Source: Chlorophyllum brunneum (Eukaryota; Basidiomycota; Agaricomycetes; Agaricales; Agaricaceae). From it: a DNA stretch of 64,000 bases. Below the pieces are notes generated by a model. The model did no database searches and had not been told where the DNA came from. It saw only the letters and a list, made by a program, of their open reading frames with translations. The stretch is taken from NCBI GenBank assembly GCA_963576785.1, contig OY756139.1, positions 3,906,001-3,970,000 of the forward strand, written 5' to 3'. Positions within the stretch are counted from its first letter, which is position 1. Each line of letters opens with the position of its first letter. The position numbers and the translations under genes are program-made. Below are positions 20,840 through 31,302 of the stretch, in pieces.

Positions 20840-23399
20840 ATGTCTACAAGCGCTACTGCACCCGCTGAAAGCTCACCTGTTGACACACTTGCGGCAATGT
20901 ATCCCTGGCACGATCGCGAAACGGTTGCTGCTAATCTACCTCCCATTCGCAGTATCGCGCTCGATGCATTCTATCAGCTTATTGGAAGTGAGCCGCCAAC
21001 GTCTTTGCACGAGCAAGGGGAAACGGACGGGCAACCAGAAGGCCAAAAACCAAGGAGGGAGAAGAAAGACGAAGAGCAGACAACAAAGACGCCTGCAACG
21101 TTTGGATCAGTGACGGCGTTTATGAGTGTCGTGAACGGTATCTTGGACGAGTTCGAGGTGAAAGGTACGTCACATCTCTGTTGACCGATGTGAAAGGTGA
21201 ATTTATTCTTACTGTGCTGTAGATATCGAGTTCCATGCCCGTGGTAACAATTCCTTAGCTGACCACCCCACCACCACGCTCTCCAGGCCAGATATCGTAG
21301 CTTGCCACAAAGAGTTCCCTCTAGTTGAAGCTAATGGGAAGTATCATTGGGGCTCCGTTGAAATGGCGATCGAATACCGCTCTGCTGGCCGCACCCGCCA
21401 GCAGCGCATTGACCAAGCTATTACCTACGCCGCATATCTCCTCGAGGCTCGACCGGACCTCATTTCAGCACTTGGCCTTCTCGTCAATGCTAATGACCTC
21501 GTTTTCCTCGTATGCAATGCGTACGAGATCAGGAAACTCGAGCTTTCGAAGCAGGAGGATTATGTCCCACTGCTAACCGCTGTTGTAAAGTACCTTAACG
21601 ATGGCCAAGGCGCCAATCGTGATAAAACCTTATCGAGGACACTGAGCAACAAAGGCCCCGCGGAACACATTGCCTTCGATGTAGATGTGGCCGGAATGCA
21701 ATACCGGGCGTGTCGTCTTCATTACTCGTGTGATCCCTTTGGTCGTCGGTCCAATATCTTTGTGTACAGTCCTCCTGGCACGGTCGTGGTTGAGCTCGTA
21801 ATTAAAGACCAGTACGTCAGGCTTGCGCGTCGATTGACCGAGGGGGAAATACTCGCAAAGATACACTCGGGTGGACCATATCCTGGCGTTGTCAGAGCCC
21901 TGTTCTGTTCTGAGGTTCAAGGGACGCTCTGCGGCAATCGCGTCAAGACCCGTATTCCCCAACAAGATTACGGTACCGAATTTATGGGTTTGGATACTCC
22001 GCGAAAGCTTCTTTATGCGATGTATGATCTTTTAGAGGGTAAGGGTTTAGTTATGGATTGATACCTATCCTCACGTTTTCTATAGTCACTCGGGGTCTCT
22101 ACAATGATCTCAACATTCTTCACCGTGACATTAGCCCATGGAACGTCGTGATCCGTCCTGAATTTCCGGGAAACGGGATACAGACCTCCGCAACGGCGTC
22201 TCCCGTGTTCATTGAGCATTTGCTCGATAATGAGTATGTCATAACATATTTTATGATATGCAGTTGACTTCAGCTGCGCGTAGCGAACCGAAACACAAAA
22301 CTTCGATCCTTCTTATCGACTTTGGTTATAGTAAAATGCTCGACCATCCTCAGCCTTCCGAGGACGGGCGTACGGTAGGCCTCATCTTACTTTATCATAA
22401 TGTCGCGCTGAAACGTAAGTAGGGCACACCGATGTTCATTGCTCGGGCTGTTCAAGCGGGGAAACCATTACCGCCTTCTAGATTACCTTTTACTCCCTTG
22501 CCAAAGCTCACTGATGGCATCCGTGATGCCTACAGCTCAATTCACCCGCAACGTATGACGGAGTTTGATGGCCCATATGAAGATGAGTCTGTGCGGAAGA
22601 ATGCTTCTCCCGCTACAACTACGTGGCGACACGAACTCCGTCACGACGCAGAATCTGCCGTCTGGACTTGCGTCTGCTGGGGTATCCAAGCTGCGCCAGA
22701 GGGTGCGCAAAAAGAGCCTATTATACGTACACACTGGGAGTCATTACTTCCCAGCTATGTTGGATCTCGACAGGGATTGCCAACGCAGGATAACCGGGAG
22801 TCGCTTCTCTATACGTTTTCACGTCGTGTACAGGTTTTACATTCCGGATATAGAGCGCTTGGGGAACTGTTCGGAGAAATGGCAGACGGGATCACCCCGG
22901 ACTACCACTGGGCTCAGGACTCCAATCGGCAAAAACCGGAATACGTTCATGAACTCCTTCAACGTCTGATCCTCAATTTTGTTATCGAGAATGAAGATGC
23001 GGATTTCATGGACAAGGAGAAAGCGAGCAAGCATAGGTCCGTCAAGCCTGGACCCAGTGCCACTTTCTTATCACCATCCGAGAGTGAATCTCGTCGCAGT
23101 GCAACATTCCGTTCGTCGCGATCCAGCCAGGGCACGAAGCGGAAAGCTCCTGAAGTCGGCTCCGCGCCGCCGTCCGAGCACACCAATAGGGAAGAGGACA
23201 AGGAGGATCAAGGAGCCGACAATGACGAGAATCAGGGTGATGAGAATTATAATGAAGAGGGGGAGGATGGTAAGCATGATGAGGCAAAGCACGGGGAGCA
23301 GGATGGGGAGGGTCACCCGGTACGTATTTCTGCAACTTATTACATCCATCTATGACCTCACGAATTTCTTGCTAGACGAAGAAAGCTCGTACGGAGTAA
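20840..23399 (+). CDS. FunK1-type fungal protein kinase, copy b (most complete)
   Basis: Serine/threonine-kinase-like protein of the FunK1 family, expanded in mushroom fungi and of unknown substrate. Proposed exons are 20840-21164, 21223-22038, 22086 to about 22247, a fourth ending at 22374, 22423-23319 and 23376-23399. The GT-AG introns are short (58, 47, about 30, 48 and 56 nt). The N-terminal domain (DIEFHARGNNS to NDLVFLVCNAYE) is followed by the kinase core: VVELVIKDQY (beta3 Lys), ILHRDISPWNV (catalytic loop), ILLIDFGYSK (DFG) and GTPMFIARAV (activation segment end). The FunK1 C-lobe has WRHELRHDAES and CWGIQAAPEG. The tail has SQGTKRKAPE, an acidic Glu/Asp/Asn run and, after the last intron, TKKARTE, so nuclear location is plausible. 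The exon 3/4 junction near 22247-22265 does not keep frame with a simple GT-AG intron, in either arm. A small lesion there is possible. CpG content is high compared with the decayed copies. Confidence 0.8.
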
Positions 23400-23463
23400 T
23401 AATACGGATATATTCAAATGTCTGTCTGCCTCGTACATCTTTAAATATGTACAGGATGTACCA
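23400..23463. other. Short intergenic stretch after FunK1 b
   Basis: About 60 bp of AT-rich sequence after the TAA of FunK1 b. I see no defined terminator. Confidence 0.4.
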
Positions 23464-24554
23464 TTGGTTGTGATCTTAATAATACTGGAACAAGGCCCAC
23501 GACAAAGCACCCTTGAACAATCAGGACGCCACGCCTTAGGTTACTATGCCCAGAAAGCCAGTCTCCTAGTGCAGATACACACGTGGTACGCCTTATACCC
23601 GCACGCAGGGCCAGAAAGACATATTCGGTTTGCTATAGTCATTACCCAAGTGACCTTTTTGGTCGCTGATCCAATGTTCTTTTCCTACAAACCCACAGAA
23701 AAGGTGGTGCCTCATGTCGTTATCAAAGACAGGTATACCAGGACTATGCGTCCATCCAGCGAAAGGCAAATCCTCGACACGACATATCCAGCCGAGCCTT
23801 ATCTTGGCACCGTGGGGGCAGTCAAAGGCAATAACCGTATCAAGCTCCGTAGTGGCTTACAAGATTATAGGACCAATTTCATGGCTTTGGATACTCCCCG
23901 AAAGGTTCTTCATGCGACATATGATCTTTTGGAGAGTGCGCTGTTCTGTTCTTGGATCAATCCCTGTAGTTCCTCACAGTTTCCACAGTCACTCAAGCTC
24001 TATACGTTGATCACCAAATCCTTCACCGTGATATTAATCTGTGGAACATACTAATCTGACCTGAATTGCTGGAGGATCACACTGAGATATCCTCGCCGGC
24101 AACCCCCATCTTTATTGAGCATTTGCTTGACACTCAGTATGTTACAACTCATTTCACAAGTCACAATTGCTTATGGTTGGATGTAGGAGACCCAAACACA
24201 GGTCTTCCGTCCTCCTTATTGACTCTGGTTGTAGCAAACTCCCTGGTTCTTCTGATCCTCCTGGAAGTGTCATAAATTCCATCTGACATTGTAGGTGTTT
24301 GAGGCTAAGGTATCAATAGGGCATACCGATCTTCATTGCCCATGCTGTTCACATGGGGAAATCATTACTGCCTCCCAATGTAGCTTTCATTGCATTACCA
24401 GAGCTCACTGATGGCATTTGTGATGTGTATTGTTTAATTCACCTACAATGTATGAAGGAGTTTGATGGCCCATATGAGGATATGTTTGTGCAGACAAATG
24501 GTCTTCCCACTGTGCCTACCTGGTGCCACAAACTCTGTCACAATGCAGAGTCTG
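23464..24554 (+). pseudogene. FunK1 kinase copy c, 5' part (split by Ty3-A)
   Basis: Third FunK1 copy, closest to copy a but less decayed. It shows SGRHALGYYAQKASLL, FFSYKPTEKVV, HVVIKDRYTRTM, RPSSERQILDTTYPAEPY, NFMALDTPRKVLHATYDLLE, an intron, then ILHRDINLWNILI and a TGA where copy a has CAA and copy b CGT. Further on are FIEHLLDTQ, EFDGPYEDMF and a break in NAESV at 24554, where a Ty3-A element is inserted. The remaining 3' part continues at 31025. The HRD motif is intact, so decay is younger than in copy a. The N-terminal domain is absent. Confidence 0.85.
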
Positions 24555-24856
24555 TGTTACGACCTTAGTCTCTGACTCAGGTTGCAAGCCTTTGGGTAAA
24601 GGGAAGGAAGTAGAGAAAGGAAGAAGGGATGATACGATTGGTAAAGTGTAAGGAATACATCAAGTATTACTACACTTTATATACTAGTGGTAAGAGCTAA
24701 GAATAAGGGAGATAAGTAAAGGAGTCATAGGAGACGAGTAGAATGAGTCAGGTAGGAGGCATAGCCTCTAGGGGGTGAGACAGGAGGTGAAACGAGTATG
24801 AGGGTACACAAGGTAACGGGCACATGATAGGAATGAACGGCCTATAGTTCATAACA
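24555..24856 (-). repeat. Ty3-A copy 1, 3' LTR
   Basis: 302 bp, TGTTACGACC...TTCATAACA in plus orientation. It differs from the other LTR (30718-31019) at 8 nucleotides that fall in 7 CpG sites and nowhere else. Confidence 0.95.
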
Positions 24857-24873
24857 ATACCTCCCTTTCAAGC
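24857..24873 (-). promoter_or_regulatory. Ty3-A copy 1 polypurine tract
   Basis: In element orientation the sequence before the 3' LTR is GAAAGGGAGGTAT. Such a tract primes plus-strand DNA synthesis in LTR elements. The same tract lies at 57931-57947 and, degenerate, before the LTRs at 7537 and 41007. Confidence 0.8.
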
Positions 24874-24963
24874 TTCATGTCCTCATGATGCGTATTACTG
24901 TAAAGGTCCTTTGTAAAATAAAGCATACGGAATTTGGGGAAGGTAGGAAAACACAATGAGTAT

Positions 24964-25800
24964 TTACTCGTTCATAGGCATGGCTGCTCCCAGAGCTCTG
25001 GCCAAGTCCTTCTTGTTTCCTCCAATGAGAGGTGCCTTGTCAATGCGTCGTAAGCCAATCCAGAGGGGTGCGTGTGGCGGTCCTTCTTTGAACAGGAAGT
25101 GGGTGTGATTGTTATACGTGGTGTTGTCGTTCGTGTGATTGCTTAAGAGCTTGTGCACTATGCCCCTCCAGTAGTTGTTGTCCTTTTCACCTTCTGATTT
25201 TAAAGTGTTATACCCTGTCGGTGGGTGGAAGGTCATGGATGTGATGGGGGGTACTACCGTGGTGAGGATGGTTTGAAGATGGGCTACTTCTTCTTCGATG
25301 TCGGGGTGAAGTAGTTGGTCGGCGGCTGTTCTTCCTTGTGTCTTTTGTTCGCATGTATGGCAGATGTGGTGTTGGATGGGGAACGGGTCATTACTAATGA
25401 GTAGTTGGTTAACAATGTGGTGGGAGAGATTGTCTGTGCTCCTTGACTCATACGTATTGAGTCGCTCGGCTAGGGCTACGAGGATGCTATGCATCCGCGC
25501 TCGTATATTGGAGATGACGAGGAGTTGCAGGTCGTCGTTGATTTCGTATAAGTGTCTTTCCAATTAATCTCTCCTTCCTTCATCGATGATGAACTGGTTG
25601 AGTCTCGGAGTGGCCTTGGATAAGGTGTCCATTATTTTAGAGGCGCCTTCTTGGGTTGCTTTCATTGCTGCTCCTAGTAGTATTATGGTGTCGACTAGGG
25701 TTTCTCCTTCTACAAGTTCCTCGTGGCTGGTTCTTTCTGGGATGAGTTTGTCGAATTCTTTGAGGTAGGGGTATGGAGTAAGTTGGCATTCGGTGGGCAT
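24964..25800 (-). pseudogene. Ty3-A copy 1 third reading frame (after pol)
   Basis: A 278-codon frame in the position where some retroelements carry env, but with no signal peptide or membrane segment. It is the homologue of 58038-58874. A TAA after DEGRRD (25564-25566) splits it, where the other copy has CAA. It is helical and charged, with an ICHTCEQK motif. Function unknown. Confidence 0.8.
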
Positions 25801-25897
25801 GGTGTGTTGTAAAGATAGTTGGCAAAGTCAAGGGTGAAGTGAATACCGCAAGTGATTCTTTGAGTGTAGTGGTTGCTTGTAATACGAGGTTTGTTGT

Positions 25898-28800
25898 TCA
25901 TAATTGCTGCTTTTTACCTCCCCTTTTTATATGTTTCGTCCTCGAAATTTTGCTTATAAACTCTTGTACCGCTTCTTTGGCATTTTCCAGATTTGTTTCA
26001 TCTTCCCATGTATCTTCTTCGGACGTATATCCTTTCCAGTGTATTAGGTATTGTTTTTGTTTTCCTTTTGTGCGGTGTCCTCGGACTTCGTCTACTTCGT
26101 AGTGTTCCTCATCATTGACTATCTCAGGGATCGGTGGTGGTGGAGTGCGCTGGCTGTCATACTCGGGGTTATGATAGGGGGAGAGGAGTCTGCTGTTGAA
26201 CACGTCGTGTATCGCCCATGTTCCAGGTAGCTCCAGCTGGTAGCTTGTTTCACCTATTTTTTCTTTTACTCGGAATGGTCTGTATCTCCTGTGATCAAGT
26301 TTTTTTGTCGGTCTTGTTGTCCTAATATTGTCCGCCTCTAGCCAAATTTGGTCTCCTGCCCGGTACTCGTGTTCTGGCTTTGTGCTATTCCGTTTCTCCA
26401 TTTGCGTCTGGTTTTGTTGTAGCATTTTGATCGTCTCTTGGCGCATCTCTTGTAATTCCTGTATTCGTTCCGTGATCGCAGGTGCTTTGGCTGTGTTTGA
26501 GACATCTCCTTTCCATGGATGTCTTCCGTATACTATCTGGAATGGTGAATGTCCTGTGGCACTATGTGTTTTGTTGTTATACTGGAACTCTACTGTGCTG
26601 AGCCACTTTCTCCAGTCGTTCTGCGCATGGTTGATTACATTTCTGAGGTATGCCTCAACCTCTTGGTTGATGCATTCCGTCTGACCATCTGTTTGTGGAT
26701 GGTATGCTGTGGATAGGTTACGTTGGGTGCTGGTTGCTCTGCAAAGTTCCGCCATGAATTTTGATGCAAATTGCGGACCTCTGTCGCTGATGATCCTGCG
26801 AGGTATCCCATGTTGTCTCCATATGTCGTCTCGATAAATATCTCCTAACTCCTCGGATGATAGGGTGGTGTTGACTGCGCGTAGTCTGATCATTTTGCTG
26901 AAACGATCAACGATGACAAGTATCACATCATATCCTTCTGATTCTGGTAGTGGTCCTATCATATCGATTGATATCTCTTCCCATGGTCCGGTGGGTATCG
27001 GTAGTGGATGGAGGTGTGTGGTAGGTCGTGTCCAGAGTATTTTGTTTCGCTGACATGTGTCGCATCCCTTGATGTATCGTTTAACATCATTGCGCATTTG
27101 TGGCCACCAGTATGTCCTTTTGAGGAGTTCAATCATTCTGTGCTGTCCCGGGTGTCCTACGTCCGTTTTGTCGTGGTGTTGTTGGAGTACTTCCTGGCGT
27201 AATTCGGCATTTGGTGGTACGTATATTCTTCCTTCAAACATAGGTAATCCATCAGTTTCCCATATCTCCTCTGGTCATTTCTCCTTTTCTCTTATCCATT
27301 GTGTCTCTCTTCTTTGCTCCTTTTGTAATCGGTGTTTCAGGTTTTCTTCTCCCAATATTTCCCAAATTTGTCTGATCTTGGTGGTAGTGTTATCGAATAA
27401 GTGGTCGGGTAATAGTGTGATATTTGTGTTGTCTCTGGTTGTGTCCATTTTTGCTAGTCTTGATAGCACGTCTGCTTTTGTGTTTGTTTTTCCGGGTATG
27501 TGTTTTAGCATGTAGTGATATTCCTGTAGTTCCAGTTGCCATCTTGCCTGTCATCCTGTGAGTTGTTGCGGTTTCCTGAAGTATTCTAAGTTTTTGTGGT
27601 CCGTCCATATCTCGAATGGTCTGTCAGCGTCGAGTAGGTATTGTCTCCACATTTTGATTGCTTCTCGGATTGCTAGTAGTTCTTTGTCATAGATTTGGTA
27701 GTTTTGTTCTGCCAGTGTCATTGTTCTCGAGTGAAAGGCAATTGGGTGCCACTGGTCATTCTGGTTTTGTGATAATACCGCTCCTACTCCATATCCCGAT
27801 GCATCCACTTCTACCCTGTATTGTCCTTTGTCTTGGGGCATTGCTAGTACTGGTTCGCTCGTGATTTTTTCCTTGATCTTCTCAAATGCCTGTTGTTGTC
27901 GTTCTGTCCATGACCATTGCACATCTTTCTTCTTCAGCTCGTGTAGGGGTGTTGCTATGTTACTGAAGTCTCGTATGAATCGTCGGTAGAAGTTTGCGAA
28001 ACCCAAGAATTTTTCGATGTCCTTTACAGATTTGGGTGTTGGCCAATCTTTTACTGCTTTCACCTTTTCTTCCTCCATTTTTACGCTGCCTTGTCCCACT
28101 ATAAAACCTAGTATGGGTATTTCCTTCGTGTCAAACACGCATTTTGACCGTTTGAAGTAGAGCTGGTGCTTGGCTGTGATATCCAAAAACCGCGTTGTTC
28201 TTTCTTCAAGTTCCTCTTGAGTAGTTCCTGGAATGACAAAATCGTCCATGTAGTTGATGAGCGTCCCCTTATGTAACATTTCTCGAAATACCGTGTTCAT
28301 CATCCTTTGAAAAGTTGCTGGTGAATTGCTCATCCCGAAGAACATGACCGTAGGTTTGAATAATCCGCTGTTTGTTATGAACGCTGCCTTCCATTCATCT
28401 CCTTTTCGGATTCTGATGTTGTTATATCCCCAAATGATATCGAGCTTGTTGAATACTTTTGCATCTTTTAGTCGATCTAGAACTTTGCCTATGAGTGGCA
28501 GTGGCGTTTTATCTTTGATAGTGTGTTCGTTCAGCTTTTTGTAATCCTGTACTAGACGTTTTGTTCCATCTTTCTATGGTATAAAGAAGCATGGGGTGGC
28601 GTAGGGAGATTGTGATGGTTTGATTCGTCCTGAGGCAAGGTTCTTGTCAAGGAACTTCTGTAGTTCCTGTTTCTCCGTTATTGTCATTGGGTAGACCTTG
28701 GACTGTAGTACCGGGGGTGCATCCTCCGACAGGTTTATCTCGTGGTCCCATACCGTGTGTTTGGGTAGTTTATTGAAGTTCTTTTTGTTGAACAGGTAGG

Positions 28801-29425
28801 TGTATCGTTGGAGGTATGGTGGTAGATCTTCGTCATCCGTCCGGTCCGCTTTTTTCTCTTCAATATGTTCCTTGACTGTCCATATTTTCTCGTTGAATCG
28901 TATGTCGCTATGTGATATTTTGCAATCCTCGGGGCATCTGGTGAATCATATGACGTGATTGTTCCAATTGATTTCCGGGTTATGCTTGACCAGCCAATCA
29001 TGTCCGAGATATAAGTCTGCACTTTCCAATTGCATTACTAGACCGTCGATTTGTTCTGTGTGGTTGCCGTTGTTTAATACTAGTTGTGCCTTGTCCGTTA
29101 TTTCTCCTTTCTTATTTTCTGTTCCGTCGGCATTGATTACTCTGATCGGAGTTTCCAGGGGTTTGGTCGGGATCTGTTCTTCTTCTATCGTTTGCTGTGC
29201 TATGCACGTGTGGGTGCATCCGGAGTCTACAAGGGTTGTAATTGGTCTGCTCCCTTTTCTTGTTTGGATTGTTGAGTCGAGGAGAAGTTCGCGCTTAGAG
29301 TTTCGTTTCTGGGGGATTACGTATTGTCTATTGTGGGATAAAATAGAAACTCTAGATTTATTGGCTCGCAGGTTTGCGCCTACTCGGAGCCTTCGACAAA
29401 ATCCTCTTTCTCCTCCATTTCTTGT
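25898..29425 (-). pseudogene. Ty3-A copy 1 pol (protease-RT-RNase H-integrase-chromodomain)
   Basis: Collinear with 58972-62499. Motifs seen are VDSGCTHT (protease), NYMDDFVIPG (RT), VEVDASGYGVGA (RNase H), HHDKTDVGHPGQH plus CDTCQRN (HHCC of integrase), SIDMIGPL, SDRGPQFASKF and INQEVEAYL (DDE), and YEVDEVRGH...YLIHWKGYTSEEDTWE (chromodomain, which in relatives targets integration to heterochromatin). Nonsense codons: CGA to TGA before PEEIWE (27272), in LTGRQAR (27549) and in HVIRF (28948), and TAG in FIPKKDG (28576). The rest of the frame is intact. Confidence 0.93.
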
Positions 29426-30624
29426 TCATTGTCCTCGTTGATCTCTCTGATATGTGCCTTTTTGGGCGCCCAGCAGTTCTTTGATATGTGGCCCTGTTTG
29501 CCACAATTGTAACACGTTATCTTGGTGTACGTGACCTTCGTCTTCTTCCTGCAGTATTTGGCGATATGTCCATAGAGGTTGCAGTTGTAGCACCTCGGTT
29601 TTCCATTTTGATCAGTGTCTGCCCTTTGTCATCCTATCTCCATGGGCTGTCCTTTACCTCCATAAGTAACTCCGGTGGTGGTTCTGACGTCTCCTCGAGT
29701 GATGTCTGTTGCTTCATAACCTTGTCCTACTGCGAGGATTGTAGTTTTCCATTTACTATATGTTGTTGGGACGGAGGCTGTCGGGTAGCCTACTATGGTT
29801 CGAATAATATCTGCTCGGGTGTGACGTTTGAGGAGGAATATTGTGTGGGTGTCGTCTGTCCCCGCTTGGGCTCTCAATGCCTCAAATTCAATTAAGAAAT
29901 CTGCTGTGTTCTTCTTCCCTTGTTTGAACGTCTCGATTTCTCCTTCTGCTATGGCTTTCCTATTCCCCAAGGAGAATGTGGCTTCTATTTCTTTTGTAAA
30001 GTCATCCCAACCTGGTGTTTTCTTATTTTGGATGGCTTGTAGCTGCGTGTTGGCATAAGGGCCTGCTAGCCCCCCTTTCATTCTTGCTAAAATTGCTACT
30101 ATCTTTTGTTCGTCTTCCTCTATCTTGTTGAACATTAGCCACAAGGATATAGCTCTCCACCAATCATCGAATTTGGTTCTATCTCCATTGAAATATCCTG
30201 GCTCCGGGGCTAGGTTTTTTGGGACGTTGATTTCTTCTGTCATTTCTGGTTCTATCTCTGGTTCGCTGTGTTCGTTTTCGTAGGTCTCGGCGATTTCTAT
30301 ATTGGCTGTGGTGTCGGCGACTTCTGTGTCGATTTCTTCTTCAAATGGGGCTGGTTCTTCGTCTGTGCTGTGTTCGGATTCTTCCTCGTAGGTCTCGGCG
30401 ATATCTATATCGGATGTGTTCTTGGTGACTTCTGTATCAAATTCGGTTTCAAATAGAGCTGTGTTTTCGTCTACACTGTGTTCGGATTTTTGCCGTTTAA
30501 GGCCTTCAGGGATTTCTGGTTCTGTTGATCATTTAGATCCTGTTGCTATGGGCAAACCCTGGATATTGGATAGTCTCGGAGCTCTGTATCTTCTTGGTGT
30601 TCTCGATGAGCTACTGCTGCTCAT
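29380..30624 (-). pseudogene. Ty3-A copy 1 gag
   Basis: A 414-codon frame from MSSSSSSRTPRRY to EGSE-TAG. Order: acidic repeats near residues 30-110, retrotransposon capsid domain (YFNGDRTKFDDWW, SLGNRKAIAEGEIETFKQG, DFLIEFEALRAQ), then two CCHC knuckles (CYNCNLYGHIAKYC and CYNCGKQGHISKNC). It has TGA in SKRST (30532) and a second TGA between capsid and knuckles (29631-29633), which is shared with copy 3. Pol follows in the -1 frame with a 46-nt overlap. Confidence 0.9.
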
Positions 30625-30704
30625 ATACTGTCGTCCTGGTCAGAGGCTATTATTCCAAGCCTAGTTACGAATAGTGGCACCTCTCTTGCAAGGTGAGTTG
30701 AATG

Positions 30705-30716
30705 ACACTTTACCAA
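30705..30716 (-). promoter_or_regulatory. Ty3-A copy 1 self-complementary primer binding site
   Basis: Just inside the 5' LTR the element reads TTTGGTAAAGTGTC. Twelve nt (TTGGTAAAGTGT) are the exact complement of ACACTTTACCAA inside the LTR (30801-30812 on the plus strand), which starts about 34 nt after the TATA box. This is the arrangement of Tf1/sushi elements, whose RNA 5' end primes its own reverse transcription. No tRNA 3' end match (TGG...) is seen. Confidence 0.8.
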
Positions 30717-30717
30717 A

Positions 30718-31019
30718 TGTTACGACCTTAGTCTCTGACTCAGGTTGCAAGCCTTTGGGTAAAGGGAAGGAAGTAGAGAAAGGAAGAAGGGATGATACGA
30801 TTGGTAAAGTGTAAGGAATACATCAAGTATTACTACACTTTATATACTAGTGGTAAGAGCTAAGAATAAGGGAGACGAGTAAAGGAGTCATAGGAGATGA
30901 GTAGAATGAGTCAGGTAGGAGGCATAGCCTCTAGGGGGTGAGACAGGAGGTGAAACGAGTATGAGGGTACACGAGGTAATGGGCGCATGATAGGAATGAA
31001 TGGCCTATAGTTCGTAACA
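30718..31019 (-). repeat. Ty3-A copy 1, 5' LTR
   Basis: 302 bp. In element orientation: TGTTACGAAC, CTAGTATATAAAG (TATA box at 30838-30846), ACACTTTACCAA, GGTCGTAACA. This LTR keeps four CpGs (e.g. ACACGAGG, GGGCGCAT, TTCGTAAC) that are lost from its partner, and lacks others that the partner keeps. Confidence 0.95.
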
Positions 31020-31024
31020 GTCTG

Positions 31025-31250
31025 CTGTCTAGACCTGCTTCTATTGGGCTATTCTAGCTGCACCAGAGGGTGTGCCAGAAGAGCATATTATATGCATATA
31101 TTACTTCCCAGCTATAATGGACAGGGATTGCCAATACAAGATAACTGGGAGTCACCTCTCCAACTGTCCTTCCTCTTGTACCAGGGAGAAATATTCTGTT
31201 CCCAGAGTAGCAAAATTCAATTTCATCTCTATTATATTTGTAAGTGAGGT
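31025..31250 (+). pseudogene. FunK1 kinase copy c, 3' part
   Basis: The kinase interrupted at 24554 resumes here, with CTGTCTAGACCTGCTTC, the AAPEGVPEEHII-type segment and a degenerate QGLPIQDNWES. It fades by about 31210, so the end of the C-lobe is lost. Target-site GTCTG occurs once in the reconstructed empty site. Confidence 0.85.
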
Positions 31251-31302
31251 ATGAATGATGAAAGTTAATATAGACTCATATTGCAAGTGACATGCCATAT
31301 AC

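Larger units (their letters stand above)
17329..23217 (+). repeat. Right arm of large inverted duplication
   Basis: Reverse complement of 1-5887. Gene order, left to right, is oxidase fragment, decayed FunK1 and fuller FunK1. The inner boundary (17329) cuts the oxidase gene and abuts the NACHT fragment. Near-identity with the left arm ends around 22411, at the 3' edge of the last main intron of FunK1. From there the two arms are clearly diverged paralogues. Confidence 0.95.
24555..31019 (-). mobile_element. Ty3/gypsy chromovirus, Ty3-A copy 1
   Basis: 6465 bp with two 302 bp LTRs and a perfect target duplication GTCTG (24550-24554 and 31020-31024), inserted in FunK1 copy c. It is collinear with the 57629-64000 element at a constant offset of 33074 bp, with no indel in the coding part. 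Order on the minus strand: 5' LTR, self-priming PBS, gag, pol with chromodomain, third frame, polypurine tract, 3' LTR. The coding regions contain several nonsense codons (gag two, pol at least four, third frame one), so this copy cannot make its own proteins. Confidence 0.96.

Noticed and set aside
24907..27515. Plus-strand open frames opposite Ty3-A pol (e.g. at 27057-27515)
   Set aside because: They are antisense shadows of a conserved minus-strand polyprotein, rich in Ser/Cys/Phe and without domains; the same shadows recur at 60131-60589.
29326..29430. Possible intron between gag and pol in Ty3-A
   Set aside because: No convincing GT-AG pair joins the frames; the 46-nt overlap in the -1 frame explains the arrangement more simply.
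30268..30664. Plus-strand Gly/Phe/Val-rich hydrophobic repeats that look like membrane segments
   Set aside because: They are antisense to the acidic Glu/Thr repeats at the N-terminus of gag; the mirror stretch occurs at 63342-63738.
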